From Amycolatopsis suaedae (GTDB taxonomy: Bacteria; Actinomycetota; Actinomycetes; Mycobacteriales; Pseudonocardiaceae): a DNA stretch of 64,000 nt. Shown piece by piece: positions 51,641 through 59,443 of this stretch. A program made the position numbers and the translations under genes. How positions within the stretch are numbered: position 1 is the first letter of the stretch; every line of letters starts with the position of its first letter. The notes under the pieces were generated by a model that worked only from the letters and a program-made list of their open reading frames with translations, was not told where the DNA came from and did no database searches. The stretch lies in NCBI RefSeq assembly GCF_004214935.1, contig NZ_SFCC01000004.1, positions 310,001 through 374,000 of the forward strand, written 5' to 3'.

Positions 51641-51966
51641 GGGATCATCCCCTTTCGAATACCGAGTGCGACTGGGACGACACCGGTGCGACGACGGCTC
51701 CCGGCCCGCCCGAAATCGGGTAGAACCACTCAGCCCAATCGGGGCTGCTCCATTCGGCACCCTCTGTGATCAACAACGGCCGCGTCGCCACCGTGACCGG
51801 TACGACCGTTGCGCCTTCCGGGGTGGATCGAAGTCAAATCAGGTGTAAGACTTTCCAGCGGTGCTAGAAAGAAGGCAGCCACGGGGACTGTGATCAGGCA
51901 GTTTCGACAGGCCCAAGAACGACGCAGGCAGGCCGCGGGCGATCCGCGTGAGCCGAGGCCCGGACG
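51641..51966. other. Divergent intergenic region, no gene or clear promoter
   Basis: 326 bp between the ECF sigma gene and the secreted-protein gene. Lower GC than flanks around 51830-51870 (GTCAAATCAGGTGTAAGAC). I could not pick a convincing GGAAC/GTC-type ECF promoter or a sigma-70 pair. Confidence 0.5.
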
Positions 51967-52980
51967 GTGGTGGTAGCGGTGCGGAGCAGGGGACGCCGCT
52001 CCAGCAGCCGGCTGCGTCATGCCCTCGTCCGTGTGCTGGCCACCGGAGGGCTCGTACTGGCGGCCTGGATACTCGGCGCGGTGCTCGGATCCGCGAGCGC
52101 GTCCGCCGGCGACACCGACGGCACCACCTCCAGCGGGTCGGGCTCGACCTCGGTGACAGCCCCCGAGGAGAAACCGGAGAAACCCGCGGAGGACAAGCCC
52201 GCCGCGCCCACGGCGACCGAGCCGGAAGAGGAAGAACCTGCCGCGTCGACGTTCGCCGCGACGTCGGCCGAACCTAAGGCCAAGCCCAAGCCGAAGCCGA
52301 AGAGCACGGCGCCGGAGGACCGGCCGCAGTCCGGTGGTCTGCTGGGCCTGGTCGGCAACGCGGTCGGCGGGCTGCTCGGCGGCCTCGTCGACACGGTCGG
52401 CGGCGTGCTCGACCCGGCTCCCAGCGGGCCCGCGCCCGACGGTCCCGGCCTCGGTGACATCCTGCCCGGCGTCGGCTCGCCGCCCGCAGCGTCCAAACCG
52501 GACTCCAGCGGTGGAACGGTGACCATCGCCGTTCCCGAACTGATTCCCGGCTCCGAGGCCCAGCGCGCTGCCGCGGCGGCTGCCGCTGCCGCCGCCGCGG
52601 AGCAGGCCGCGGCAGCCCTTCCCGACGTACCGGCCGCGATCGCGCCTGCCCAGCCGCGGGCCACGCAGTCGACCGCGGCCACCTGGCAGCGGCCCACTCC
52701 GGTTCCCGCGCAGGAAGCCGACGACCCGTCGACGGTTCGCGCCGGGCTGCCCGGTGGCGGCGGTTCCGGTGGCGGTCCGCGTTCCGTGCCGCTCAGCGGC
52801 GCCGTCGCACCGACCTGCGCCGCGAGCGCGGGCCATGATCCAGGCGGCAACCGTCAGTTGCTCGCCGTACTCGCCAACGAGATCACCGTGACCCAGTTGC
52901 GGTTGATCGGCACCAGCCGCGATCACGCGGCCGCCGGTGTGGGCACCGACGCTGCCCTGCCGAGCACCTTCCCGGACTGA
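51967..52980 (+). CDS. Secreted or membrane-anchored Ala/Pro/Gly-rich protein
   Basis: 337 aa (start GTG 51967 or 51976). Basic N-terminus (RSRGRRSSSRLRHALVRVLA), hydrophobic segment at about 20-47 ending GSASASAGD (possible signal peptide), acidic/Pro-rich linker with KAKPKPKPK, a Gly/Leu-rich patch (GGLLGLVGNAVGGLLGGLVD), a run of 11 or so Ala, and no recognisable domain. Two Cys-poor ends. Function unknown; possibly a cell-wall or matrix protein. Confidence 0.72.
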   Translation: MVVAVRSRGRRSSSRLRHALVRVLATGGLVLAAWILGAVLGSASASAGDTDGTTSSGSGSTSVTAPEEKPEKPAEDKPAAPTATEPEEEEPAASTFAATSAEPKAKPKPKPKSTAPEDRPQSGGLLGLVGNAVGGLLGGLVDTVGGVLDPAPSGPAPDGPGLGDILPGVGSPPAASKPDSSGGTVTIAVPELIPGSEAQRAAAAAAAAAAAEQAAAALPDVPAAIAPAQPRATQSTAATWQRPTPVPAQEADDPSTVRAGLPGGGGSGGGPRSVPLSGAVAPTCAASAGHDPGGNRQLLAVLANEITVTQLRLIGTSRDHAAAGVGTDAALPSTFPD

Positions 52981-53276
52981 CCCGACCCGGTTCCCACAGG
53001 ACCGGTGCGTCCAAACCAAGATCAACTCTTGGTGTCTTTCGAACTCGGGGTTCCTTCTGTCATGACCTCTGGATTTCCCGCCCGGCCTACCGCGCCTGGC
53101 CGGGACGGGGCCTGGGCCCGGCGTCACGCTGCCCCCGTGACGCCGGAGCCCGAACAGGGCGTGTACCGGGTGCCGTCGCTCACCGCGCCGAGCGACGGAG
53201 TTCACCCGGAACACGCCAGATAGCCGCGCACTTTCCGGCACGTCGAGGGGCGGTGCCGGGAAGGAGCCGCGGCCGA
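52981..53276. other. Non-coding stretch before the 19-bp hairpin
   Basis: 296 bp. One frame (53005-53223, 72 codons) is open but has no ribosome-binding site, and its composition does not match neighbours. I see no other structure. May be the 3' untranslated region of the upstream gene or a small RNA ending at the next hairpin. Confidence 0.45.
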
Positions 53277-53356
53277 TGCGCCGGTGCGCTGGATGACCCT
53301 CGCCGTTTCCCTCCCTGGAGCGACGGACCCCCATCCAGCGCACCGGCGCACTTTTT
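53277..53356 (+). terminator. 19-bp stem with T-tract (intrinsic terminator)
   Basis: TGCGCCGGTGCGCTGGATG (53277-53295) and CATCCAGCGCACCGGCGCA (53332-53350) are perfectly complementary, loop 36 nt, then CTTTTTC on the plus strand. One of few T-tract terminators here. It also abuts the stop of the MocR gene on the minus strand, so it may act both ways. Confidence 0.85.
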
Positions 53357-54795
53357 CAGGTGATCTGCGCGTCCAGCGCACAGGCCGAACCGCGAACCGA
53401 CGCGGCGGCGGCCGACAGGCGCCGGACGGCCTCGTACAGCTGCTCCGCCGGCAGCGAGTAGGGCAACCGCACCCAGCGCTCCAGCCCACCGTGCGCGCCG
53501 AACCGGGCCCCCGGCACGACCTGGACGCCATGACCGGCGGCGGCCACGGCAAGCCGGGTGCTCATCGGCTCCGGCAGCCGGCACCACAGCGAGAAACCCC
53601 CGTCGGGCACCCGGAACTCCCAGTCCGGGCAGTACCAGCGCAACGCCCCGACGAGTGCGTCCCGCAGCGCTGTGACCTCCTCGCGGCGCTTGGCCAGCGA
53701 CGGTTCCGCGTCGGCGAGCAGTTCGCTCAGCGCGAGCTGTTCGAGGACCGGGGATCCCAGATCGACGGCGAACCGGGCGGCCTGCAGGCGGCCGAGCAGG
53801 TCCTCCGACGCCCGCAGCCAGCCCAGCCGCAGCCCGCCCCAGAACGACTTCGCCGCCGACCCGATGGTGATCACCCAGTCCGGAGCGGTGCCGGCCAGCG
53901 GCGGTGGAGCGGCGCCGGGGTCACCGGTCAGGTCGACGTCGACCAGCGTCTCGTCCACCACGACCGGCGTGCGTGCCCTGGCCAGTGCCGTACCGATCCG
54001 CTCCCGGCCCTCGGCGTCCAGCCGGAGACCGGTGGGATTCTGGAAGTCCGGGATCAGGAAGGCCAGCCGCGGACCGGCCTGCCGCAGCGCGGCCTCGATC
54101 CCGGCGAGGTCCCAGCCACGCTCGCCGAGCGCCACCGGCACCGGCACCGCGTGTGCGGCGCGAATGGCCTCGAACGCGCTGGGATAGCTGGGCTGCTCGA
54201 CCAGTACCCGGTCTCCGGGGCCGGCCAGCAACCGCAGGGCGAGCACGAACGCGTGCAGCGCGCCGTTGGTGATCATCACCTGGTCCGGGGTGGTGGGCAG
54301 GCCGCGGTCGGTGTAGCGCTGGGCGACGCGTTCCCGCAGGTCAAGCAGGCCGAGGCCGGTGTAGCCGGTCTTCGACAGCTGCTCGGGCAGGCGTTGCCGG
54401 GCGGCGTCGAACGCGGGCACCAGTCCGCTGATGGCAGGCGGTGACGCCCTGGTCAGGTCGATCAGCCCGGTGTCGGCGGCGGGAGCGGGCGGCAGGCCGG
54501 ACGCCCTGGCCGCGACCCAGGACCCGGCACCGCGGCGGCTGGCCACCATCCCCGACTCGCGCAGGCGGTCCAGTGCCGCGGCGACCATCGTCCGGCTCGC
54601 CCCGAGCGCCTCGGCCAGTTCCCGCTCGGCGGGCAGGCGGGTGCCCAGGGGCAGTTGACCGTCCTGGACCTGCAGCTCGATGGCGGCGGCCAGGTCGGCG
54701 GCCCCTCGCCGGTTGCCGTGCCGACGCCAGTTGCCGAGCAGGTCAGCCAACCGCGTGCCCGATACACGTCCACCCAGTGGGATCTCGCCGTTCAT
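53356..54795 (-). CDS. MocR/PdxR-type GntR-aminotransferase regulator
   Basis: 479 aa. N-terminal GntR wing-helix (LAAAIELQVQDGQLPLGTRL; RELAEALGASRTMVAAALDR), C-terminal fold-type-I aminotransferase domain: DQVMITNGALHAFVLALRLL, IPDFQNPTGLRLDAEG, PVVVDETLVDVD, and PLP lysine in TIGSAAKSFWGGLRLGWL. Senses a PLP-linked ligand. ATG 54795; a TTG at 54804 would lie in the operator. Divergent yczE-like gene is the likely target, the arrangement common to YczE-linked MocR regulators. Confidence 0.9.
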   Translation of the reverse strand: MNGEIPLGGRVSGTRLADLLGNWRRHGNRRGAADLAAAIELQVQDGQLPLGTRLPAERELAEALGASRTMVAAALDRLRESGMVASRRGAGSWVAARASGLPPAPAADTGLIDLTRASPPAISGLVPAFDAARQRLPEQLSKTGYTGLGLLDLRERVAQRYTDRGLPTTPDQVMITNGALHAFVLALRLLAGPGDRVLVEQPSYPSAFEAIRAAHAVPVPVALGERGWDLAGIEAALRQAGPRLAFLIPDFQNPTGLRLDAEGRERIGTALARARTPVVVDETLVDVDLTGDPGAAPPPLAGTAPDWVITIGSAAKSFWGGLRLGWLRASEDLLGRLQAARFAVDLGSPVLEQLALSELLADAEPSLAKRREEVTALRDALVGALRWYCPDWEFRVPDGGFSLWCRLPEPMSTRLAVAAAGHGVQVVPGARFGAHGGLERWVRLPYSLPAEQLYEAVRRLSAAAASVRGSACALDAQIT

Positions 54796-54798
54796 GAA

Positions 54799-54838
54799 AG
54801 CCAATTATTCACAATTGGCTCTGGTTATAACAGCCAAT
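54799..54838. promoter_or_regulatory. MocR operator: three AGCCAAT half-sites
   Basis: AGCCAAT (54799-54805), inverted ATTGGCT (54814-54820) and AGCCAAT (54832-54838); the two direct copies are 33 bp apart, three helical turns. A palindrome GTTATAAC (54824-54831) lies between and may hold a -10. Direct repeats plus one inversion fit known MocR binding geometry. Confidence 0.7.
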
Positions 54839-54857
54839 CCTCTCGATAGTGGGACAC

Positions 54858-55508
54858 ATGGCTACAGTCGATCTCCGTCCCGTTGGTGTGCGTCGTGACC
54901 CCGTCCGCCGGCTGACCCAGCTGGTGGGCGGCCTCGCGCTGTACGGCGCGAGCATCGCGATGCTCACCAGGGCCGGACTGGGCCTCAGCCCGTGGAGCGT
55001 GCTGGAGGAGGGCCTGACCAAGATCACCGGGTTCACCTACGGCACCAGCGTGGCGGTGACGTCGGTTTTCGTGCTGCTGCTGTGGATTCCGCTGCGGCAG
55101 CGTCCCGGGATCGGCACGGTGCTCAACGTGCTGATCATCTCGGTGACCGTCGACCTGGTCCGGGCCGTCCTGCCCGATCAGCACACCCTGGCGTGGCAGG
55201 TCGTTCTACTGGTGGGCGGGGTCGCCCTGAACGCGCTGGCGACGGCGGTCTACGTCGGCACGCGGCTTGGCCCTGGCCCGCGGGACGGCCTGATGACCGG
55301 CCTTGCCGCGCGGACGGGCTGGTCGGTGCGACTGGTCCGCACCATGATCGAGGTGACCGTGCTCGCCCTGGGCTGGACCCTGGGCGGCACGGTCGGCGTC
55401 GGTACCGTCCTCTACGCGCTGGCGATCGGGCCGCTCACCCAGTGGCTGCTGCCGCGGGTCGCCTGGAAGCCGCGGCCGGAGCAGCAGCAGGACGGCGGGC
55501 CACACTAG
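54858..55508 (+). CDS. YczE/YyaS/YitT-family membrane protein
   Basis: 216 aa, five or six hydrophobic segments (LVGGLALYGASIAMLTRAGL; GTSVAVTSVFVLLLWIPLRQ; VVLLVGGVALNALATAVYVG; TMIEVTVLALGWTLGG). GLGPGPRDGLMTGLAARTGW is a YczE-type signature. Probably an integral membrane transporter or helper, controlled by the divergent MocR. ATG at 54858. Its TAG stop and the stop of the Clp_N gene share a CTAG. Confidence 0.86.
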   Translation: MATVDLRPVGVRRDPVRRLTQLVGGLALYGASIAMLTRAGLGLSPWSVLEEGLTKITGFTYGTSVAVTSVFVLLLWIPLRQRPGIGTVLNVLIISVTVDLVRAVLPDQHTLAWQVVLLVGGVALNALATAVYVGTRLGPGPRDGLMTGLAARTGWSVRLVRTMIEVTVLALGWTLGGTVGVGTVLYALAIGPLTQWLLPRVAWKPRPEQQQDGGPH

Positions 55509-56065
55509 GTCCTCGCCGCGATGAGGGCCCGGCGCAACACCAGGTAGTCCAGCCCAGCCGACGTGAGCACGTCGGCGGCCGGGCCGCCGCGGTGGAGCAG
55601 CGCGAGCAGCAGGTGTTCCAGTCCGATGTAGTCGTCCCGCAGGTCCAATGCCTCCCGCAGGGTCTGCTCCAGGCTCTGCTTGGCCTCCCTGGCGAACGGC
55701 CTGTGCTGCCGGTCGCCACCGCGGAACCAGCGCCGGCGCGGCCGGGGCAGGTCGATCCCGGCGGTCTCCTCCCGCAGCTCCTGGATGCGGCTGAGGATCT
55801 GCTCGACGTCGACGCCCATCTCCTCCAGCGCCCGTGCCTCCTGGTCGCTCACCCCGGCCCGGCCACGTACCCGGCCGATCTCGGCCAGGAGGTCGGCGGG
55901 GCGCGTTCCGGCGTCGGCGAGCAGCCGCTCGACGACCGGGCCCGGCCTGCGCAGCAACGCGGTGAGCAGGTGCAGCGCGTCGATCTCCGGCTCGCCGCCC
56001 TGGACGGCCTCCCCCTGTGCGTCGACGACGGCCATCCGGGCCTCGCGGGTGAACCGTTCGAACAT
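55505..56065 (-). CDS. Stand-alone double Clp_N domain protein
   Basis: 186 aa: two Clp N-terminal repeats (IDALHLLTALLRRPGPVVER near 28-47; YIGLEHLLLALLHRGGPAAD near 145-165) linked by a charged segment, and no AAA+ ATPase domain. MFERFTREARMAVVDAQGEA is the ClpC-like N-terminus. May act as an adaptor or substrate-binding partner of ClpC. ATG at 56065 preceded by GGGAGGAG; 1 bp after the HTH gene stop. Confidence 0.88.
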   Translation of the reverse strand: MFERFTREARMAVVDAQGEAVQGGEPEIDALHLLTALLRRPGPVVERLLADAGTRPADLLAEIGRVRGRAGVSDQEARALEEMGVDVEQILSRIQELREETAGIDLPRPRRRWFRGGDRQHRPFAREAKQSLEQTLREALDLRDDYIGLEHLLLALLHRGGPAADVLTSAGLDYLVLRRALIAART

Positions 56066-56066
56066 G

Positions 56067-56276
56067 TCAACTCCTCCCGTACTTCTTGTGCACGGCCTGC
56101 CTGCTGACCCCGAGCTCGGCGGCGATGTCCTGCCACGACCACCCCTGCACGCGGGCGCTGCGTACCTGCACGGCCTCCAGTTGTTCGAGTAGGCGGCGCA
56201 GCGCCGCGACGGCACGCAACCCCACCCGGGGATCGCGGTCGCCGGCCCGCGCGGCCAGATCTGTCGCTTCGGTCAT
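56067..56276 (-). CDS. Small HTH regulator paired with the Clp_N protein
   Basis: 69 aa, helix-turn-helix at the C-terminus (WQDIAAELGVSRQAVHKKYG) after a helical segment (RRLLEQLEAVQVRSARVQGW). Such HTH-Clp_N pairs recur in actinobacteria. ATG at 56276; two GTCAAC-N4-GTTGAC sites overlie the promoter region, so it probably controls its own operon. Confidence 0.85.
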   Translation of the reverse strand: MTEATDLAARAGDRDPRVGLRAVAALRRLLEQLEAVQVRSARVQGWSWQDIAAELGVSRQAVHKKYGRS

Positions 56277-56280
56277 GTAC

Positions 56281-56323
56281 GTCAACCTACGTTGACATCA
56301 TGGTGATGTCAACCTTCGTTGAC
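56281..56323. promoter_or_regulatory. Two copies of GTCAAC-N4-GTTGAC
   Basis: GTCAACCTACGTTGAC (56281-56296) and GTCAACCTTCGTTGAC (56308-56323), starts 27 bp apart, in the gap between the HTH gene and the divergent PP2C gene (start 56340). Each is a 16-bp palindrome with perfect 6-bp arms; the TTGAC core could also be a -35 box in either direction. Confidence 0.8.
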
Positions 56324-56339
56324 GAGTTAAGCTGCGCGC

Positions 56340-57101
56340 GTGCCCCACATCCAGGTCGCCGAGCAGCCAGGGGTCGGCCTCGACGGCAGGCCGCGCCCCA
56401 CCGAGGACTACGTGGTCGTCCTCGACAACGCCGTGGTGCTGCTGGACGGCGCCACCTCGACCCGGCCGGGACTGCCCAGTGGTGGCTGGTACGCGGACAA
56501 GCTGTCCACCGCGCTCGCCCAGCGGTTGCGGGCCGCCCCGGACGCCGACCTCGCGGACGTCCTCGCCGACGCCATCGCCGAGGTCGCCACCGACAACGGA
56601 CTGCGGGCGCGGTCGGCACCGTCCAGCACCGTCGCGATGCTGCGGTGGTGCGCCGACCGGGTCGACGCGCTGGTGCTCGCGGACAGCCCGATCGTCGTGT
56701 TCACCACGGACGGCATGCGGGTGATCTCCGACGACCGCCTGGCCGATCTACGTGCCGGTGGCCAGCTGCAGACCGGCGGGGCGGTACACGACCGGCGTAA
56801 TACCGCAGGCGGATTCTGGGTGGCCGAGGCCGACCCCGACGCCGCCACGCACGCCGTCCGCGCGAGCTGGCCGGTGGCCGAGGTGCGGGCCGTGCTGATG
56901 GCCACCGACGGGGTTTCGGTCGGGGTCGACGAGTACCGCGTCCTTGACTGGGAGACCGCGCTGGACCTCGCCACCCGGCAGGGTCCGGCGGCCGTACTGG
57001 ATGTGGTGCGGGAGGCCGAGCTGGCCGACCCGGACGGCGACCGGTGGCCGAGGGCGAAGCGGCACGACGACCAGGCCCTCGTCCTACTGCGGTTCGATTA
57101 G
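56340..57101 (+). CDS. PP2C-like protein phosphatase domain protein
   Basis: 253 aa. DNAVVLLDGATSTRPG, SAPSSTVAMLRWCADRVDAL and AVLMATDGVSVGVDEYRVLD resemble the metal-binding aspartate blocks of PP2C (D-G, S-T-x, D-G). Full-length by comparison with short actinobacterial PP2C-like proteins. GTG at 56340, 16 bp from the upstream operator. Confidence 0.82.
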   Translation: MPHIQVAEQPGVGLDGRPRPTEDYVVVLDNAVVLLDGATSTRPGLPSGGWYADKLSTALAQRLRAAPDADLADVLADAIAEVATDNGLRARSAPSSTVAMLRWCADRVDALVLADSPIVVFTTDGMRVISDDRLADLRAGGQLQTGGAVHDRRNTAGGFWVAEADPDAATHAVRASWPVAEVRAVLMATDGVSVGVDEYRVLDWETALDLATRQGPAAVLDVVREAELADPDGDRWPRAKRHDDQALVLLRFD

Positions 57102-57175
57102 ACCCGCTACCCCTACCAGGTGTCAGGGGGTTTCCCGGATGCCGAATCGTCCGATTTCGCGTCATCCTTGTCGCC

Positions 57176-57838
57176 ATGGGGAAGGTGGATGGGGACAGAG
57201 CGAGGGCGGTACCGGCCGCCCGGTTGAGACGTTGGAGCGTCGCCGGCACGGCGGCGTTCGGCTGGGGACTCCTGATGCTGGCCGTGCTGCATCTGCTCGG
57301 CCTGCGTAACCCGCTGACCGATCCGATCAGCAGCTACGCCATCACCGAGGTCGGCAGCAGCCTGCTGGCCGCGGCGCTGCTGTCGCTGGCGATCGGGACC
57401 ATCGCCGTGCTCGGCATGCTGCGGGCGGGCCCGGCTCCGGTCAGCCGCACGACGGCGACGCTGTTCGGCTCGTCCGCGGTCGGGCTGACCATGGCGGCGG
57501 CGTTCCCGACCAGCACCGCGGTCGATTCCAGCGCCACCAGCGGGATGATCCACTTCTACGCGAGCCTGGTCGCGTTCCTCAGCGTGCCCGGCATCGGGTT
57601 CTCCATGCTGGACCGGCTGCGGGGCACCGCGGCGGGCAGGCAGCTCGCCAATATGCTGCGGTGGAGCCTCGTCTGCCTGGCGCTGTTCGGGCTGAGCTAC
57701 GCGTTCGCCAACTGGATCGAGGTCGAGCTGCTGACCGACCTGCTGCCGATCGGCCTGGTGCAGCGCGTGGTGCTCGGCATGGACATCGCGCTGCTGATCT
57801 TCCTGCTGCAACTGGCCCGCAGGCCGCAAACCACGTGA
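57176..57838 (+). CDS. DUF998 family membrane protein
   Basis: 220 aa, six hydrophobic segments; NPLTDPISSYAITEVGSS near the N-terminus is a DUF998 hallmark, as is FPTSTAVDSSATSGMIHFYA. Function unknown. ATG at 57176. Its last codons (ACC ACG TGA) are inside the class-1 palindrome that follows. Confidence 0.85.
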   Translation: MGKVDGDRARAVPAARLRRWSVAGTAAFGWGLLMLAVLHLLGLRNPLTDPISSYAITEVGSSLLAAALLSLAIGTIAVLGMLRAGPAPVSRTTATLFGSSAVGLTMAAAFPTSTAVDSSATSGMIHFYASLVAFLSVPGIGFSMLDRLRGTAAGRQLANMLRWSLVCLALFGLSYAFANWIEVELLTDLLPIGLVQRVVLGMDIALLIFLLQLARRPQTT

Positions 57839-57884
57839 AGGCCACCTTCACCACGTGAGACGTAATGAAGGTGGCCTTCACGTG
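57832..57884. terminator. Class-1 palindrome overlapping the DUF998 stop
   Basis: CACGTGAAGGCCACCTTCA (57832-57850) and TGAAGGTGGCCTTCACGTG (57866-57884) form a perfect 19-bp stem with a 15-nt loop. Lies between convergent genes. The most symmetric copy of the family in the window. Confidence 0.85.
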
Positions 57885-57910
57885 CCTCGGTCGATGGGGA
57901 ACGCGAGCGG

Positions 57911-59377
57911 TCAGGCCCAGCTGAGCCGTTCCTCGTCGTTCGGGTCGCCGGGGTCGAGGTGGTCCCACAGTGCCTCCCCGGCGACGACGGAGCCCCGCTC
58001 GGCCCAGGCGAGCAGGTCCTCGAACCGCCGTTTGTTGACCATCCGCCACGCCAGTGCCTTCTCGCCGGCGGGGTCGCCCAGCAGTTCGTCCTCCCGCCCC
58101 TGATCCAGCAACAGGTCGTGCAAACCCGTTGTGGCGCCTGAGAAACCGTCCGCCGCCCGGCGGCGCAGCTCGTCCTCCATGCCGTGCTCGACGAGCACCT
58201 TGACGAACGCGTACGGGGCTCCGAAGGTGTCCGGCCAGTCGTAGGCCAGCATTTCCGTCAGGTCACCCCTGCGCACCACCCGCATCGCCAGTTCGTCCTG
58301 GGCATCCTTGGTGCCCTCGGCCCGCAACTGCTCCTCGTCGAGCAACTTCAGCCGAGTCCGTTTCGCCGAGCCGTACTTCTCGATCGCGGCCAGCTCACGC
58401 AGGCCGTCCACGTCCCGCCGCTCCTTCAGCAACTCTCCCAGGCGATGGTGCCCGTGGCCCTCGCGGGCGAGTTCCCACAGCTCGGCGACCGCCCCCTGGT
58501 CGGCAAGCGTCTCGACGAGGGCGTCCCGCGCCTTGCGACCCGTCCGGCGGCGAAGCCCTTCGACATCGCCGCGCTCCCGGTAGAACTTGAGCAGTTCGTC
58601 CTCGCAGTGCCACGATCCCGTGTCGGCCAGCGTGACCAACTCCGCCTCGTTGCCGGTCTCCCGGTAGTGCCGGGCCAGCCTCGACTGTGCAGCGCGGCTG
58701 TCGGTGAACGACCGCAACTCGTCGATCTCGCCGCGCTCCACCAACAGGTCGGCCAGGTGGCGGAGGTAGTAATGCAACCCCTCGGCGGCACCGGCACGCA
58801 GTTCGTCGATGGCGCCACGGCGTGCCAGCAGGGCGGGCAGAGCCTCGTCATCTCGCGGCAGCGCACGGGCCATCTCGATGGCCTCGTCGATCTCCCCTCG
58901 CTCCGTCAGCGCCTTCACCAGGAGCTTCCTGACGGACGGATCCCTGCCGCCGAGGTAGGCACGTATCTCCGCCAGCTCGCCCCGGTCGGCCAGCAGCGTC
59001 GCCAGCAGGTACGCCGCCCAGCTGTCCCCCGTGGCGGCCAGCTCACGCAGCACGTCGGCCTCGCCGAGGTCGCGTGCCACCCAGGCCAGCTCGCGGGCAG
59101 CGCCCTCATACCCCGCCTGCGTCAGCGCACGCAGTTCGCCGAGATCCCTGCGCCGGCAGTAGTGGGCGATGACCATCTCCGCCGCCCGGTAGGCACCGGC
59201 CTCCATGAACGCACGCATCGGCTCGATCCGGCCCGCCTTCCGGAGCAGCCACAGGTACCAGTAGGTGCAGGACTTGTCTCCCGCCTCGGCGCGTTCCCGC
59301 AGCTCGTCGATGCGCGCACTCGCGATCAGACCCGGCCCACGACCGGTGTTCTCCCGCTTGTCCGGTTCCCACTCCAC
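57911..59377 (-). CDS. Helical-repeat protein (about 12-14 degenerate repeats)
   Basis: 488 aa. Repeated unit of roughly 33-38 residues with the pattern L..R.GDL.ELR.LA..G...A: RRRDLGELRALTQAG, DLGEADVLRELAATG, ADRGELAEIRAYLGG, VERGEIDELRSFTDS, QGAVAELWELAREG, RRDVDGLRELAAIEK. Highly charged, cytoplasmic, no signal peptide. Similar in layout to Sel1/TPR solenoids, so likely a protein-binding scaffold. Convergent with the DUF998 gene. I do not recognise a named family. Confidence 0.83.
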   Translation of the reverse strand: MEWEPDKRENTGRGPGLIASARIDELRERAEAGDKSCTYWYLWLLRKAGRIEPMRAFMEAGAYRAAEMVIAHYCRRRDLGELRALTQAGYEGAARELAWVARDLGEADVLRELAATGDSWAAYLLATLLADRGELAEIRAYLGGRDPSVRKLLVKALTERGEIDEAIEMARALPRDDEALPALLARRGAIDELRAGAAEGLHYYLRHLADLLVERGEIDELRSFTDSRAAQSRLARHYRETGNEAELVTLADTGSWHCEDELLKFYRERGDVEGLRRRTGRKARDALVETLADQGAVAELWELAREGHGHHRLGELLKERRDVDGLRELAAIEKYGSAKRTRLKLLDEEQLRAEGTKDAQDELAMRVVRRGDLTEMLAYDWPDTFGAPYAFVKVLVEHGMEDELRRRAADGFSGATTGLHDLLLDQGREDELLGDPAGEKALAWRMVNKRRFEDLLAWAERGSVVAGEALWDHLDPGDPNDEERLSWA

Positions 59378-59414
59378 GAATCGAGCCTAGCCAGCGACCC
59401 TGCGCCCCACGTAT

Positions 59415-59432
59415 CGTTCGTTCGAACGAACG
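59415..59432. promoter_or_regulatory. Perfect 18-bp palindrome (TetR-type operator)
   Basis: CGTTCGTTCGAACGAACG, fully self-complementary, 11 bp upstream of the amidase start and abutting its GAGGAGG ribosome-binding site. The nearest regulator gene is the TetR protein two coding frames downstream in the same operon. Confidence 0.8.
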
Positions 59433-59443
59433 AGGAGGCGCCG

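Noticed and set aside
53005..53223. 72-codon plus-strand frame as a gene
   Set aside because: No ribosome-binding site, no domain, and codon use unlike neighbouring genes.
58184..59443. Amidase start at 58184
   Set aside because: The extra 420 codons are antisense to the repeat protein, and GAGGAGG precedes the ATG at 59444.
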